From an uncultured Blautia sp. (GTDB taxonomy: Bacteria > Bacillota > Clostridia > Lachnospirales > Lachnospiraceae): 47,577 bases of DNA. Below the pieces are notes generated by a model that was not told the DNA's origin, ran no database searches, and saw nothing but the letters and a program-made list of their open reading frames with translations. Below are positions 25,002-32,630 of this stretch, in pieces; within the stretch, counting starts at the first letter, position 1; each line of letters starts with the position of its first letter. A program made the translations under genes and the position numbers. The stretch covers positions 1-47,577 of the forward strand of contig CAKRYE010000011.1 of assembly GCA_934426285.1 (NCBI GenBank), given 5' to 3'.

Positions 25002-25053
25002 AACCGAATCAAGCAAGTAGCGAAGCGGATTGCGAATATCCGTTTTAATACAG
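25000..25053. repeat. internally deleted inverted copy of the intergenic element (right copy)
   Basis: In inverted orientation this joins the first 42 bp of the left element (31 of them exact, 25012-25042) directly to its terminal TGATTCGGTTAA. It corresponds to the 23084-23250 element lacking roughly the central 105 nt. Confidence 0.75.
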
Positions 25054-25060
25054 AGGGAGG

Positions 25061-25110
25061 TTGACAAATGCTAAGAAACTGATATAATCATAAAATGCAA
25101 TTTAATTGCA
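25061..25110 (+). promoter_or_regulatory. promoter and palindromic operator of the metal exporter gene
   Basis: TTGACA (25061-25066) and TATAAT (25083-25088) have a 16-nt spacer. A perfect palindrome, TGCAATT-T-AATTGCA (25096-25110), lies at the transcription start, an ideal place for a repressor such as a metal-responsive DtxR/MntR/Fur-type protein. Confidence 0.65.
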
Positions 25111-25168
25111 AATATGAAAATATGGCCTGACGGTCGGGTGATACAGAATTATCAGAAAGGAAAACAGT

Positions 25169-26023
25169 ATGATTGATATTATCATGGATTCCGTAATAGA
25201 CAGTTTGAAATTGATCCCATTTCTTTTTCTGACCTATCTTTTTATGGAAGCTTTGGAACATAAGACGGGAAGTCTTGCAAGAAACCGTATCCGCACAGCC
25301 GGGAAATTTGGTCCTGTATGGGGCGGACTTTTGGGCGTGATCCCTCAATGTGGATTTTCGGCAGCAGCCTCCAGCCTATATGCAGGCAAAGTGATTACAG
25401 TGGGCACCTTGCTGGCTGTTTATATGTCTACCTCTGACGAAATGCTGCCGATTATGATCTCTAATGCAGTGCCTGTATCTACTATGCTGCGTATCCTGGC
25501 ATGCAAGGCGGGAATAGCCATTTTTTCAGGCCTTGTGGTTGAATACGTATATGTGCATGTAATGAAAAAAAGAGAAAAGGATATGGATGTTCATGTACTT
25601 TGTGAGGAGGAACACTGTCATTGTGAGCATGGAATTGTAAAATCAGCAGTTGTCCATACTCTTAAGATTTTTATTTATATATTCTTGATTTCTCTGGCAT
25701 TAAATATTATCATTGGTCTGGTGGGAGAAAATACTTTGGCAGAGCTGTTTACCGGAATTCCGGTTATGGGTGAAATGATCGCGGCACTGGTGGGACTGAT
25801 TCCCAACTGTGCATCTTCTGTGGTGATCACCCAGCTGTATCTGGACCAGATTATTGGCGCGGGAGCTATGATGGCCGGACTGTTGGTAAATGCAGGAGTA
25901 GGTCTTTTGATTCTTTTCCGGTTAAATAAGAACAGAAAAGAGAATCTGAAAATTGTAGGATCCCTGTATGTACTTGGAGTTTTCTGGGGAGTTGTGATAG
26001 AGCTTCTGGGAATTGTTTTTTGA
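25169..26023 (+). CDS. ArsP_2-type putative heavy-metal/manganese exporter
   Basis: A 284-residue integral membrane protein with two related halves. GVIPQCGFSAAASSLYAG (near residues 55-72) and GLIPNCASSVVITQLYLD (near 210-227) are mirrored motifs, each with a Pro-x-Cys. Between them a cytoplasmic loop carries the metal-binding-looking EEEHCHCEHG. This fits the putative 10-TM heavy-metal exporter family (PF11449), annotated variously as arsenic efflux or manganese transporter. The substrate is not established; the His/Cys loop favours a thiophilic or divalent metal. It has its own operator-bearing promoter. Confidence 0.8.
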   Translation: MIDIIMDSVIDSLKLIPFLFLTYLFMEALEHKTGSLARNRIRTAGKFGPVWGGLLGVIPQCGFSAAASSLYAGKVITVGTLLAVYMSTSDEMLPIMISNAVPVSTMLRILACKAGIAIFSGLVVEYVYVHVMKKREKDMDVHVLCEEEHCHCEHGIVKSAVVHTLKIFIYIFLISLALNIIIGLVGENTLAELFTGIPVMGEMIAALVGLIPNCASSVVITQLYLDQIIGAGAMMAGLLVNAGVGLLILFRLNKNRKENLKIVGSLYVLGVFWGVVIELLGIVF

Positions 26024-26110
26024 CCAGGTTACAGGCGGAGTATTTGGAAAATCTGCCGGCAGTATGAAGTTCCATCCTAAATGTGATATGTAAGGAGTGT
26101 AAAATGAAAA

Positions 26111-26905
26111 ATGCTTGATTCGAATGAAGCTTTGGAAGAAGCTGGAAATATGAAGGGAGAAAGCTTCAGAAAAGGTCTGAGAGACGGTATTCCCATAGCA
26201 CTGGGATATTTTGCCGTGTCTTTTACGTTTGGTATGATGGCAGTGGCAGACGGACTGAGCATCTGGCAGGCAGTCCTGATTTCTCTGACTAACGTGACTT
26301 CCGCCGGACAGTTTGCAGGTCTGGAAATTATGGTAATGAATGGTTCTTACTGGGAAATGGCACTGACGCAGCTGGTGATTAATCTGCGTTATTGCCTGAT
26401 GTCATTTTCCCTGGCCCAGAAATTCAGAAGAGATGAGGCCAGGGGCCACAGATATGTTGCGGCTTTTGGTGTGACAGATGAGATTTTCGGTATCAGTGCC
26501 AGCCAGCCGGGAAAAGTAAGTGCCTTTTATAATTATGGAGCCATGTGTGTGGCTATCCCGGGCTGGGTGCTTGGAACCCTGGCAGGTGCTATTTCCGGTA
26601 ATCTGTTGCCTGATTTTATGATGAGTGCCCTGAGTGTGGCAATTTACGGAATGTTTCTGGCGATTATTATTCCTCCGGCAAAGAAAAACCGGGCAGTGCT
26701 GGCTGTGGTAGCAGCAGCAATGGCGATCAGCCTGCTGTTTAAGGTCGTTCCGCTGTTAAAAAATGTATCCTCCGGATTTGTGATCATCATTACGACTCTG
26801 ATAGTGGCAGGTGCAGCAGCTTACTTCTGTCCTGTTCAGGAAGAAAAACAAAGCACGGAAGCTGGAGAGGAAGAGATTATGGAAAAGGAGATAAATCATG
26901 CATAA
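26111..26905 (+). CDS. azlC: AzlC family branched-chain amino acid exporter subunit
   Basis: A 264-residue membrane protein with the AzlC signature GLRDGIPIALGYFAVSFTFG and NLRYCLMSFSLAQKF. With AzlD it exports branched-chain amino acids or analogues. The start is uncertain. The best-spaced ATG after TAAGGAG is 26104, but it stops after four codons (Met-Lys-Asn-Ala). The in-frame ATG at 26111 is 13 nt from the Shine-Dalgarno site, and 26150 is another in-frame option. It overlaps azlD by 8 nt. It follows the exporter gene by 87 nt and may share its transcript. Confidence 0.9.
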   Translation: MLDSNEALEEAGNMKGESFRKGLRDGIPIALGYFAVSFTFGMMAVADGLSIWQAVLISLTNVTSAGQFAGLEIMVMNGSYWEMALTQLVINLRYCLMSFSLAQKFRRDEARGHRYVAAFGVTDEIFGISASQPGKVSAFYNYGAMCVAIPGWVLGTLAGAISGNLLPDFMMSALSVAIYGMFLAIIIPPAKKNRAVLAVVAAAMAISLLFKVVPLLKNVSSGFVIIITTLIVAGAAAYFCPVQEEKQSTEAGEEEIMEKEINHA

Positions 26906-27212
26906 TATTTACATTTATATATTGGTAATGGCTGGTGTGACTTATCTGATCCGCATGCTTCCCCTGGCTCTTTCCAGAAAAGAAATCACCAGTCCGTTTA
27001 TTAAATCGTTTCTGTATTATGTGCCATATGCATGTCTGGCAGCCATGACCTTTCCGGCCATCCTTTTTGCCACCGATAGTATGATATCGGCGGCAGTTGG
27101 ATTTGTTGTGGCATTGATTGCCGCATATAAGGAGAAGAGTCTCCTGACCGTTGCGCTATTTGCATGTGCGGCAGTCTTTATTGTGGAGAGAATACTGGAA
27201 TTTGCAATGTAA
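26898..27212 (+). CDS. azlD: AzlD family protein, partner of AzlC
   Basis: A 104-residue protein with three to four transmembrane helices. It contains the family segment TYLIRMLPLALSRKEI and FLYYVPYACLAAMTFPAIL. AzlD is the small subunit of the AzlCD branched-chain amino acid exporter. The start overlaps azlC by 8 nt with GGAGATAAATC upstream, giving coupled translation. Confidence 0.9.
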   Translation: MHNIYIYILVMAGVTYLIRMLPLALSRKEITSPFIKSFLYYVPYACLAAMTFPAILFATDSMISAAVGFVVALIAAYKEKSLLTVALFACAAVFIVERILEFAM

Positions 27213-27242
27213 CAGAGTATGTCTGAATTATGATCTCAGCAT

Positions 27243-28094
27243 TTATTCCAGAAAGCTGAGGTCAATTTCTCCGTCAAAAACAGTGGCAGCAGGGCCGGTC
27301 ATGTAGACCAGGTTCTCCTGTCTGTCCCAGAAAATTTCCAGATCACCGCCCAGAAGTTTCACTGTAACAGGCTTTTCTCCATCAACATGGCCGTTGAGAA
27401 TAGAGGCAACTGCCACTGCGCAGGCTCCTGTACCACAGGCAAGAGTTTCGCCGGAGCCGCGTTCCCAGACACGCATTTTTAAGGTATGATCGTCCAGCAC
27501 TTCTACAAATTCTGTATTGACTCTGTCTGGAAATGCCATGTGATTTTCAAAATAGGGACCGATTTCTCCAATATCCAGATGATCCACATCTGTCATATAT
27601 ACAATGGCGTGGGGATTTCCCATGGAGACAGCAGTAATATAGTAGGTTTCCCCGTTTACCTTCAAAGGTGCATTGATCATCTCCTCTGTGGAAGATACCA
27701 CCGGGATCTGGCTGGCAGTCAGAACCGGAGACCCCATGTTTACTCTGACCAGAGCAACCTTACCGTCCCTGACAGTGAGATCCAGATACTTGATCCCGCT
27801 TTTGGTGGATACGGAAATATTTTCTTTTTTTACAATACCATAGTCATATACATATTTGGCAACACAACGGATACCGTTGCCGCACATGGCACCCTGGGAT
27901 CCGTCCAGATTATACATATCCATTTCGCAGTCTGCTATATCTGAAGGCTTGATCAGGATCAGTCCGTCAGATCCGATACCAAAGTGACGGTCACTGACAT
28001 ATCTGGCAACAGCCGCCGGATCCTTCACGGTTTCCTCAAAACAGTTTACATATACATAATCATTTCCAATGCCTTGCATTTTTGTGAATTTCAT
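27243..28094 (-). CDS. dapF: diaminopimelate epimerase
   Basis: A 283-residue cofactor-independent epimerase converting LL- to meso-diaminopimelate for lysine and peptidoglycan. Both catalytic cysteines are present: C71 in GAMCGNGIRC and C220 in LACGTGAC. The start is ATG 28094 with AAGGAGG 8 nt upstream; the TTG six bases earlier is not needed. It is monocistronic and convergent with azlD. The presence of meso-DAP synthesis matches the DNPR-type MurE later in the window. Confidence 0.95.
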   Translation of the reverse strand: MKFTKMQGIGNDYVYVNCFEETVKDPAAVARYVSDRHFGIGSDGLILIKPSDIADCEMDMYNLDGSQGAMCGNGIRCVAKYVYDYGIVKKENISVSTKSGIKYLDLTVRDGKVALVRVNMGSPVLTASQIPVVSSTEEMINAPLKVNGETYYITAVSMGNPHAIVYMTDVDHLDIGEIGPYFENHMAFPDRVNTEFVEVLDDHTLKMRVWERGSGETLACGTGACAVAVASILNGHVDGEKPVTVKLLGGDLEIFWDRQENLVYMTGPAATVFDGEIDLSFLE

Positions 28095-28363
28095 CAGCAA
28101 ATCCTCCTTGTATTTAAGTAGCTTTCAATAAATATTTATATGTTTTTAAATTTTCAATACCTGTAACTATAAAGTAAAAATGTTATGAAAAAGTGAAAAA
28201 TATAAATTTCCGGGTCTATTATATCGTATATGGAAAAAATATCTGTTATGCAGAATTTACCATGAGCAGCTCCGGCTGTTGGTATTATATATAAATATTT
28301 ATGGTGTATATAGGGAATGATAGCATAAATATGCTGAAATGAAAATATCATCTAAGTTTTATC

Positions 28364-28391
28364 TTGCATTTTGTAGAAAGTATGATAAAAT
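28364..28391 (+). promoter_or_regulatory. candidate promoter for the ABC transporter operon
   Basis: TTGCAT (28364-28369) and TAAAAT (28386-28391) are spaced by 16 nt. The rest of the AT-rich 28095-28496 gap has no gene and no recognised riboswitch; it must also hold the dapF promoter on the other strand, which I could not place. Confidence 0.5.
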
Positions 28392-28429
28392 TAAAAATAA
28401 AAATATACAGCCGAAATGCATAATTATAC

Positions 28430-28461
28430 GCTGCTGTGTGAAAAAATATAAAAACAGCAGC
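28430..28461 (+). promoter_or_regulatory. leader hairpin before the binding-protein gene
   Basis: GCTGCTGT (28430-28437) and ACAGCAGC (28454-28461) form a perfect 8-bp stem with a 16-nt A-rich loop, ending 22 nt before the AGGAGG. It may stabilise the mRNA or serve as an operator. Confidence 0.4.
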
Positions 28462-28496
28462 AATAGGTATACTTTCGGATGCGAGGAGGAAAAAAG

Positions 28497-29285
28497 ATGA
28501 AAGATCAGAAAAGATTTGCAGCCCTTGCACTGAGTGCGATTATGGTAGTTTCCATGGCTGGCAATGTATATGCAGCCAAAGAAATAAAATCAAAGGATGA
28601 CCTTGCAGGAGCAACTATTGGTGTTCAGCTTGGTACAACAGGTGACCTTGATGCATCTGATTATGAGAAGGATGGTTCTACAGTTGAACGTTACAGCAAA
28701 GGCAGCGAAGCTGTCCAGGCATTAAAAGCAGGCCAGATCGACTGTGTGATCATTGATTCACAGCCTGCTCAGAAGTTTGTAGAGAATAATGATGATCTTA
28801 AGATCCTGGATGAGCCTTTTGAGGAAGAAGAATATGCCATCTGCTTAAAGAAAGGCAATGATGAACTTCTTGAAAAGATCAACGGAGCTCTGGAAGAACT
28901 GAAAAAAGACGGAACTATTGACAGTATTATGGACAACTACATCGGTGAAGATGCAGGTAAGACACCATATGAATCTCCGGAAGATGTTGACCGTTCCAAC
29001 GGAACTCTGGTAATGGCAACCAATGCTGAGTTTGAGCCATATGAATATCATGAGGGTGATGATATTGTTGGTATTGATGCGGATATTGCACAGGCAATCT
29101 GTGATAAACTCGGATATGAACTGAAGATTGAAGATATGGAATTCGATGCCATTCTTCCAGCAGTACAGTCCGGTAAGGCAGATTTTGGTGCAGCAGGTAT
29201 GACTGTAACAGAAGACCGTAAATCCAGCGTTGATTTTACAGATACCTATGCAGATGCAAGCCAGGTTATCATTGTAAAAAAATAA
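28497..29285 (+). CDS. circularly permuted amino-acid ABC transporter substrate-binding protein
   Basis: A 262-residue secreted protein of the SBP_bac_3 superfamily with its halves in reverse order. After a signal peptide (1-26, cleavage near VYA-A) comes what is normally the second half (about 28-149). That half includes KDDLAGATIGVQLGTTGD, VIIDSQPA, LDEPFEEEEYAI and the C-terminal helix. A linker (about 150-169) leads into what is normally the first half (170-262), with TLVMATNAEFEPYEY, GIDADIAQAI, the ligand Arg R241 in TVTEDRKSSVDF and the final QVIIVKK. All usual ligand residues are present. There is no lipobox cysteine. The start is ATG 28497 with AGGAGG 7 nt upstream. It is followed by permease and ATPase genes of the polar amino acid family. 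Confidence 0.9.
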   Translation: MKDQKRFAALALSAIMVVSMAGNVYAAKEIKSKDDLAGATIGVQLGTTGDLDASDYEKDGSTVERYSKGSEAVQALKAGQIDCVIIDSQPAQKFVENNDDLKILDEPFEEEEYAICLKKGNDELLEKINGALEELKKDGTIDSIMDNYIGEDAGKTPYESPEDVDRSNGTLVMATNAEFEPYEYHEGDDIVGIDADIAQAICDKLGYELKIEDMEFDAILPAVQSGKADFGAAGMTVTEDRKSSVDFTDTYADASQVIIVKK

Positions 29286-29300
29286 TAGAAACAATATAAC

Positions 29301-29334
29301 AGAGCTGTTGACAATCTGCCAACAGCTCTCTTTT
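29301..29334 (+). terminator. intra-operon terminator between binding protein and permease
   Basis: A perfect 10-bp stem AGAGCTGTTG (29301-29310) / CAACAGCTCT (29320-29329) is followed by CTTTTC. It probably lets the binding protein be made in excess over the membrane subunits. Confidence 0.7.
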
Positions 29335-29351
29335 CGGGGACAGAGGTTTTT

Positions 29352-30059
29352 ATGAATAATCCTATGATATTAGCAAGTATAAAAGAAGACTTTTATCTGA
29401 ACTTTATTAAAGACGACCGTTATCTCTGGCTTTTGGATGGTCTGAAAACAACTCTTATCATCACAGTATTTGCGTTGATCATTGGTCTGATCATCGGCTT
29501 TCTGGTAGCCATTATCCGTTCAGCACATGATAAGTCAGGTTCCTTTAAGGTTCTTAATGCAATCTGCAGAGTGTATCTGACTGTGATCCGTGGAACACCA
29601 ACCATGATCCAGCTGCTGATCATGAATTTTGTAATTTTTGGTGCTGTAAGTATTAACAAGATCATTGTAGGCAGCCTTGCCTTCGGTATTAACTCCGGTG
29701 CATATGTAGCCGAGATCGTCCGTTCCGGTATCATGTCTATTGATCAGGGACAGACAGAGGCAGGACGAAGCCTGGGACTGAACTTTTCTCAGACTATGCG
29801 TCTGATCATTATTCCCCAGGCATTTAAGAATGTACTTCCTGCACTGGTAAATGAATTTATCGTACTGATCAAAGAAACCTCCATCATTGGTTATATTGGT
29901 ATGATGGATCTTACAAAGGGCGCAATGCTGATCCAGAGCCGTACCTATAATGCGTTCTGGCCACTGATGGCAGCAGCAGTGATTTATCTTGTGATCATTG
30001 GAATCCTTACATGGGGGATGAATAAACTGGAAAGGAGATTAAGAACCAGTGAGCGATAA
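29352..30059 (+). CDS. polar amino acid ABC transporter permease
   Basis: A 235-residue His/Glu/Gln/Arg-type permease with five transmembrane helices. It contains the [16 protein letters not shown] start, [11 protein letters not shown], the EAA-type loop [37 protein letters not shown], and [10 protein letters not shown]. One permease gene only, so it should act as a homodimer. Its end overlaps the ATPase gene by 11 nt. Confidence 0.93.
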   Translation: MNNPMILASIKEDFYLNFIKDDRYLWLLDGLKTTLIITVFALIIGLIIGFLVAIIRSAHDKSGSFKVLNAICRVYLTVIRGTPTMIQLLIMNFVIFGAVSINKIIVGSLAFGINSGAYVAEIVRSGIMSIDQGQTEAGRSLGLNFSQTMRLIIIPQAFKNVLPALVNEFIVLIKETSIIGYIGMMDLTKGAMLIQSRTYNAFWPLMAAAVIYLVIIGILTWGMNKLERRLRTSER

Positions 30060-30789
30060 GAATGTACTGATCCAGGTAAAGGATCTGAAGAAAGCTTTTG
30101 GCACAAATCAGGTTCTCGATGGAATTACAACAGATATCTGTCAGGGAGAAGTAGTAGCCGTCATTGGTCCTTCCGGTTCCGGTAAATCTACTTTCCTGAG
30201 ATCCCTGAATCTTCTGGAGGTTCCGACAGGCGGACAGATCCTCTTTGAAGGAACTGACATTACAGATCCGAAGGTTGACATTAACAGACATCGTCAGAAG
30301 ATTGGAATGGTATTCCAGCAGTTTAATCTTTTTCCGCATAAAACGGTAAAACAGAATATTATGCTGGCACCTGTAGAACTGAAGCTGATGACAAAGGATG
30401 AAGCTTCAAAGAAAGCGGATGAGCTTCTGGCACGTGTAGGTCTTCCGGACAAAGCCAATGCATATCCGGATATGCTTTCGGGCGGGCAGAAACAGCGTAT
30501 TGCCATTGCACGTTCTCTTGCCATGAATCCGGATGTGATGCTTTTTGATGAGCCAACTTCCGCACTTGACCCTGAGATGGTAGGTGAGGTTCTGGAGCTG
30601 ATGAAGGAGCTTGCGCAGTCAGGTATGACTATGGTTGTAGTTACCCATGAGATGGGATTCGCAAGAGAAGTGGCAACCAGAGTTCTTTTTATTGATGAGG
30701 GTAAGATACAGGAAGAGAATACTCCGGAAGAATTTTTCGCAAATCCGAAGAATCCGAGACTGAAAGACTTTCTTTCAAAGGTTTTATAA
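30049..30789 (+). CDS. polar amino acid ABC transporter ATP-binding protein
   Basis: A 246-residue GlnQ-like ATPase. Walker A is GPSGSGKST, the Q-loop is [10 protein letters not shown], the signature is [14 protein letters not shown], Walker B is [13 protein letters not shown] and the switch is THEMGFA. The start is GTG at 30049 with AAAGGAG 11 nt upstream, overlapping the permease. It completes a three-gene importer operon for an amino acid of unknown identity. Confidence 0.94.
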   Translation: MSDKNVLIQVKDLKKAFGTNQVLDGITTDICQGEVVAVIGPSGSGKSTFLRSLNLLEVPTGGQILFEGTDITDPKVDINRHRQKIGMVFQQFNLFPHKTVKQNIMLAPVELKLMTKDEASKKADELLARVGLPDKANAYPDMLSGGQKQRIAIARSLAMNPDVMLFDEPTSALDPEMVGEVLELMKELAQSGMTMVVVTHEMGFAREVATRVLFIDEGKIQEENTPEEFFANPKNPRLKDFLSKVL

Positions 30790-30800
30790 CAGAAATAAAA

Positions 30801-30838
30801 AAAGATTGCGGGTTGATTGATCCGCAATCTTTTTTTTG
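30801..30838. terminator. bidirectional terminator between the ABC operon and the CBS gene
   Basis: AAAGATTGCGG (30801-30811) pairs with CCGCAATCTTT (30822-30832), followed by T residues on the plus strand and preceded by A residues that give T on the minus strand. Confidence 0.9.
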
Positions 30839-30847
30839 AGGCCGGAA

Positions 30848-31282
30848 TTATTTTGTTTCCGGCTTATTGGATGATTCATATTTTTTTAGTTCCTTGTAGC
30901 AATATTTGATAATTTCCTTTCGGGTGATGATTCCGATAAAATAACCCTGGTCATCTGTTACCGGAACATAGTTCTGATTGATGGCCTTGTCTAACAGATC
31001 CTCCATATTGGAATCTGCGTGTACAGCCTTGTAAGTGGCTCTACGTGGGATTGCCATAATAGAAATCCCCTCTGCTGCTTTGATATCGGGAATATTCAGA
31101 GTCTTCATTCCCCAGAGAAGGTCACCCTCGGAAATGGTGCCTCTGTATTTGCCATCCAGACTGAGGAGGGGAATGCAGGAAAACTTCCGGTGTTCCATTT
31201 TTTCCAGTGTCTGTCTCAGAGTTTCATTTTCAAATATGTATGCTACATCGCTTTTTGGTGTTAAAAAAAATAAAATATTCAC
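30848..31282 (-). CDS. CBS-domain pair protein
   Basis: A 144-residue stand-alone protein with two CBS motifs. The first is around TLEKMEHRKFSCIPLLSLDGKYRG, the second around DLLDKAINQNYVPVTDDQGYFIGIITRKEII. CBS pairs bind adenine nucleotides such as AMP, ATP or c-di-AMP and act as sensors. The start is GTG at 31282 with a weak GGGG Shine-Dalgarno site. It lies downstream of asnA on the same strand with a 140-nt gap. The target is unknown. Confidence 0.8.
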   Translation of the reverse strand: MNILFFLTPKSDVAYIFENETLRQTLEKMEHRKFSCIPLLSLDGKYRGTISEGDLLWGMKTLNIPDIKAAEGISIMAIPRRATYKAVHADSNMEDLLDKAINQNYVPVTDDQGYFIGIITRKEIIKYCYKELKKYESSNKPETK

Positions 31283-31422
31283 TTTTGTATTTACCCCATT
31301 ACATTATTAAGGAACATGTCTCTTATGCTGTTATGATAGTATGCATGGGCAGTTCTGTCAATAAGATGAACTATTAAATTTTTCGAAAAATCTGTGAACA
31401 CACCGTTGATTTTTGGACAAAA

Positions 31423-32430
31423 TTACAGAAGCTGAACACCTTTTTCCTTTGCTTCATTCATTACATCCTGGGACCACAGGGAAGCGTGTACTTCACCAAT
31501 ATGTGCTTTGCGAAGGAAGAACATACAGATACGGGACTGTCCGATACCACCGCCGATGGTGTAGGGAAGTTCTTTGTTCAGGATTGCTTTCTGGAAAGGA
31601 AGCTCTCTTCTGTCATCGCAGCCTGCGATGGTGAGCTGTCTGTCCAGAGAGTCTTCATCAACTCGGATTCCCATGGAGGAAAGCTCCAGGGCAATATCAA
31701 GAACCGGATAATATACAAGGATATCACCGTTTAATTCCCAGTCATCATAGTCCGGGGCACGTCCGTCATGGCGTTCACCATTGGTCAGGGTTTTGCCTAC
31801 CTGCATAAGGAATACAGCACCCTTTTCTTTGACAATCTGATATTCACGTTCTTTGGGAGTCAGTTCAGGATACATATCTACCAGCTCCTGAGTGCTGACA
31901 AAGGCGATTTCTCTTGGCAGAATCTCTTCAATATAATCATACTGTACTGCCATATATTTTTCAGTTTTTCTGAGAACACTGTAGATCGTGCGGACAGTGG
32001 AAACAAGGGTATCCATGTTGCGCTGGTCTTTACCGATGATCTTTTCCCAGTCCCACTGATCCACATATACAGAATGAATATTGTCCAGGTCCTCATCCCG
32101 GCGGATCGCGATCATATCTGTGTAGAGACCTTCGCCCTGGGCAAAGCCATATTTTTTCAGGGCATATCTTTTCCATTTTGCCAGGGAATGTACGATCTCG
32201 GCATTTTCCGGCTGTCCTTTAATATCAAAACTTACAGGGCGCTCTACGCCATTTAAGTTGTCATTCAGACCAGATGAAGGATTGACGAAAACCGGGGCAG
32301 AAACACGAAGCAGGTTCAGCTTCTGGGCCAGAGTCTGCTGAAAGAAATCCTTCACAGTCTTAATTGCAATCTGGGTATCATGGAGGTTTAAGGCTGAATG
32401 ATAACCATCAGGAATTTTAATCTGTTCCAT
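31423..32430 (-). CDS. asnA: aspartate-ammonia ligase (asparagine synthetase A)
   Basis: A 335-residue enzyme with an aminoacyl-tRNA-synthetase-like fold that makes asparagine from aspartate, ammonia and ATP. Typical segments are LNLLRVSAPVFV, the FDIKG/AEIVHSLAKWKRYAL stretch, SVYVDQWDWEKI and the C-terminal GGGIGQSRICMFFL. The start is ATG 32430 with AGGAGG 12 nt upstream, slightly long; in-frame sequence further upstream lies in the promoter. Confidence 0.95.
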   Translation of the reverse strand: MEQIKIPDGYHSALNLHDTQIAIKTVKDFFQQTLAQKLNLLRVSAPVFVNPSSGLNDNLNGVERPVSFDIKGQPENAEIVHSLAKWKRYALKKYGFAQGEGLYTDMIAIRRDEDLDNIHSVYVDQWDWEKIIGKDQRNMDTLVSTVRTIYSVLRKTEKYMAVQYDYIEEILPREIAFVSTQELVDMYPELTPKEREYQIVKEKGAVFLMQVGKTLTNGERHDGRAPDYDDWELNGDILVYYPVLDIALELSSMGIRVDEDSLDRQLTIAGCDDRRELPFQKAILNKELPYTIGGGIGQSRICMFFLRKAHIGEVHASLWSQDVMNEAKEKGVQLL

Positions 32431-32500
32431 TATTATTGAAGTCCTCCTATAGTTTTGTTTGCATATTCTGATTGAATATCCATTTATTTTACACCACGCT

Positions 32501-32529
32501 ATTATAACAGGAAAAAGTGCGATTGGCAA
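32501..32529 (-). promoter_or_regulatory. asnA promoter
   Basis: On the minus strand TTGCCA (32529-32524) and TATAAT (32506-32501) are separated by 17 nt. Confidence 0.75.
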
Positions 32530-32585
32530 TTTTCATCTTGCAAGATTGGCGTAAAATGTTACAATTATTTATGAAACTACAGGGA

Positions 32586-32597
32586 TTAACCGAATCA
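32586..32597. repeat. TTAACCGAATCA motif, third copy
   Basis: A 12-bp identity to the ends of the metY-flanking elements (25000-25011; inverted at 23239-23250). It lies in the gap before the zinc-ribbon protein gene and may be a relic of the same repeat family. Confidence 0.4.
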
Positions 32598-32630
32598 TAA
32601 TGCAATGATTTGTGAAGTGGGGGATAGAAT

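Noticed and set aside
28497..29285. The swapped binding protein as a frameshifted or fused remnant of two genes
   Set aside because: It is one continuous frame of normal total length with signal peptide, complete halves and all ligand residues, so a permutation explains it better than decay.
29285..29352. The hairpin after the binding-protein gene as proof that it is a separate operon from the permease
   Set aside because: The gap is only about 66 nt without a clear promoter; partial terminators between binding-protein and permease genes are common in ABC operons.
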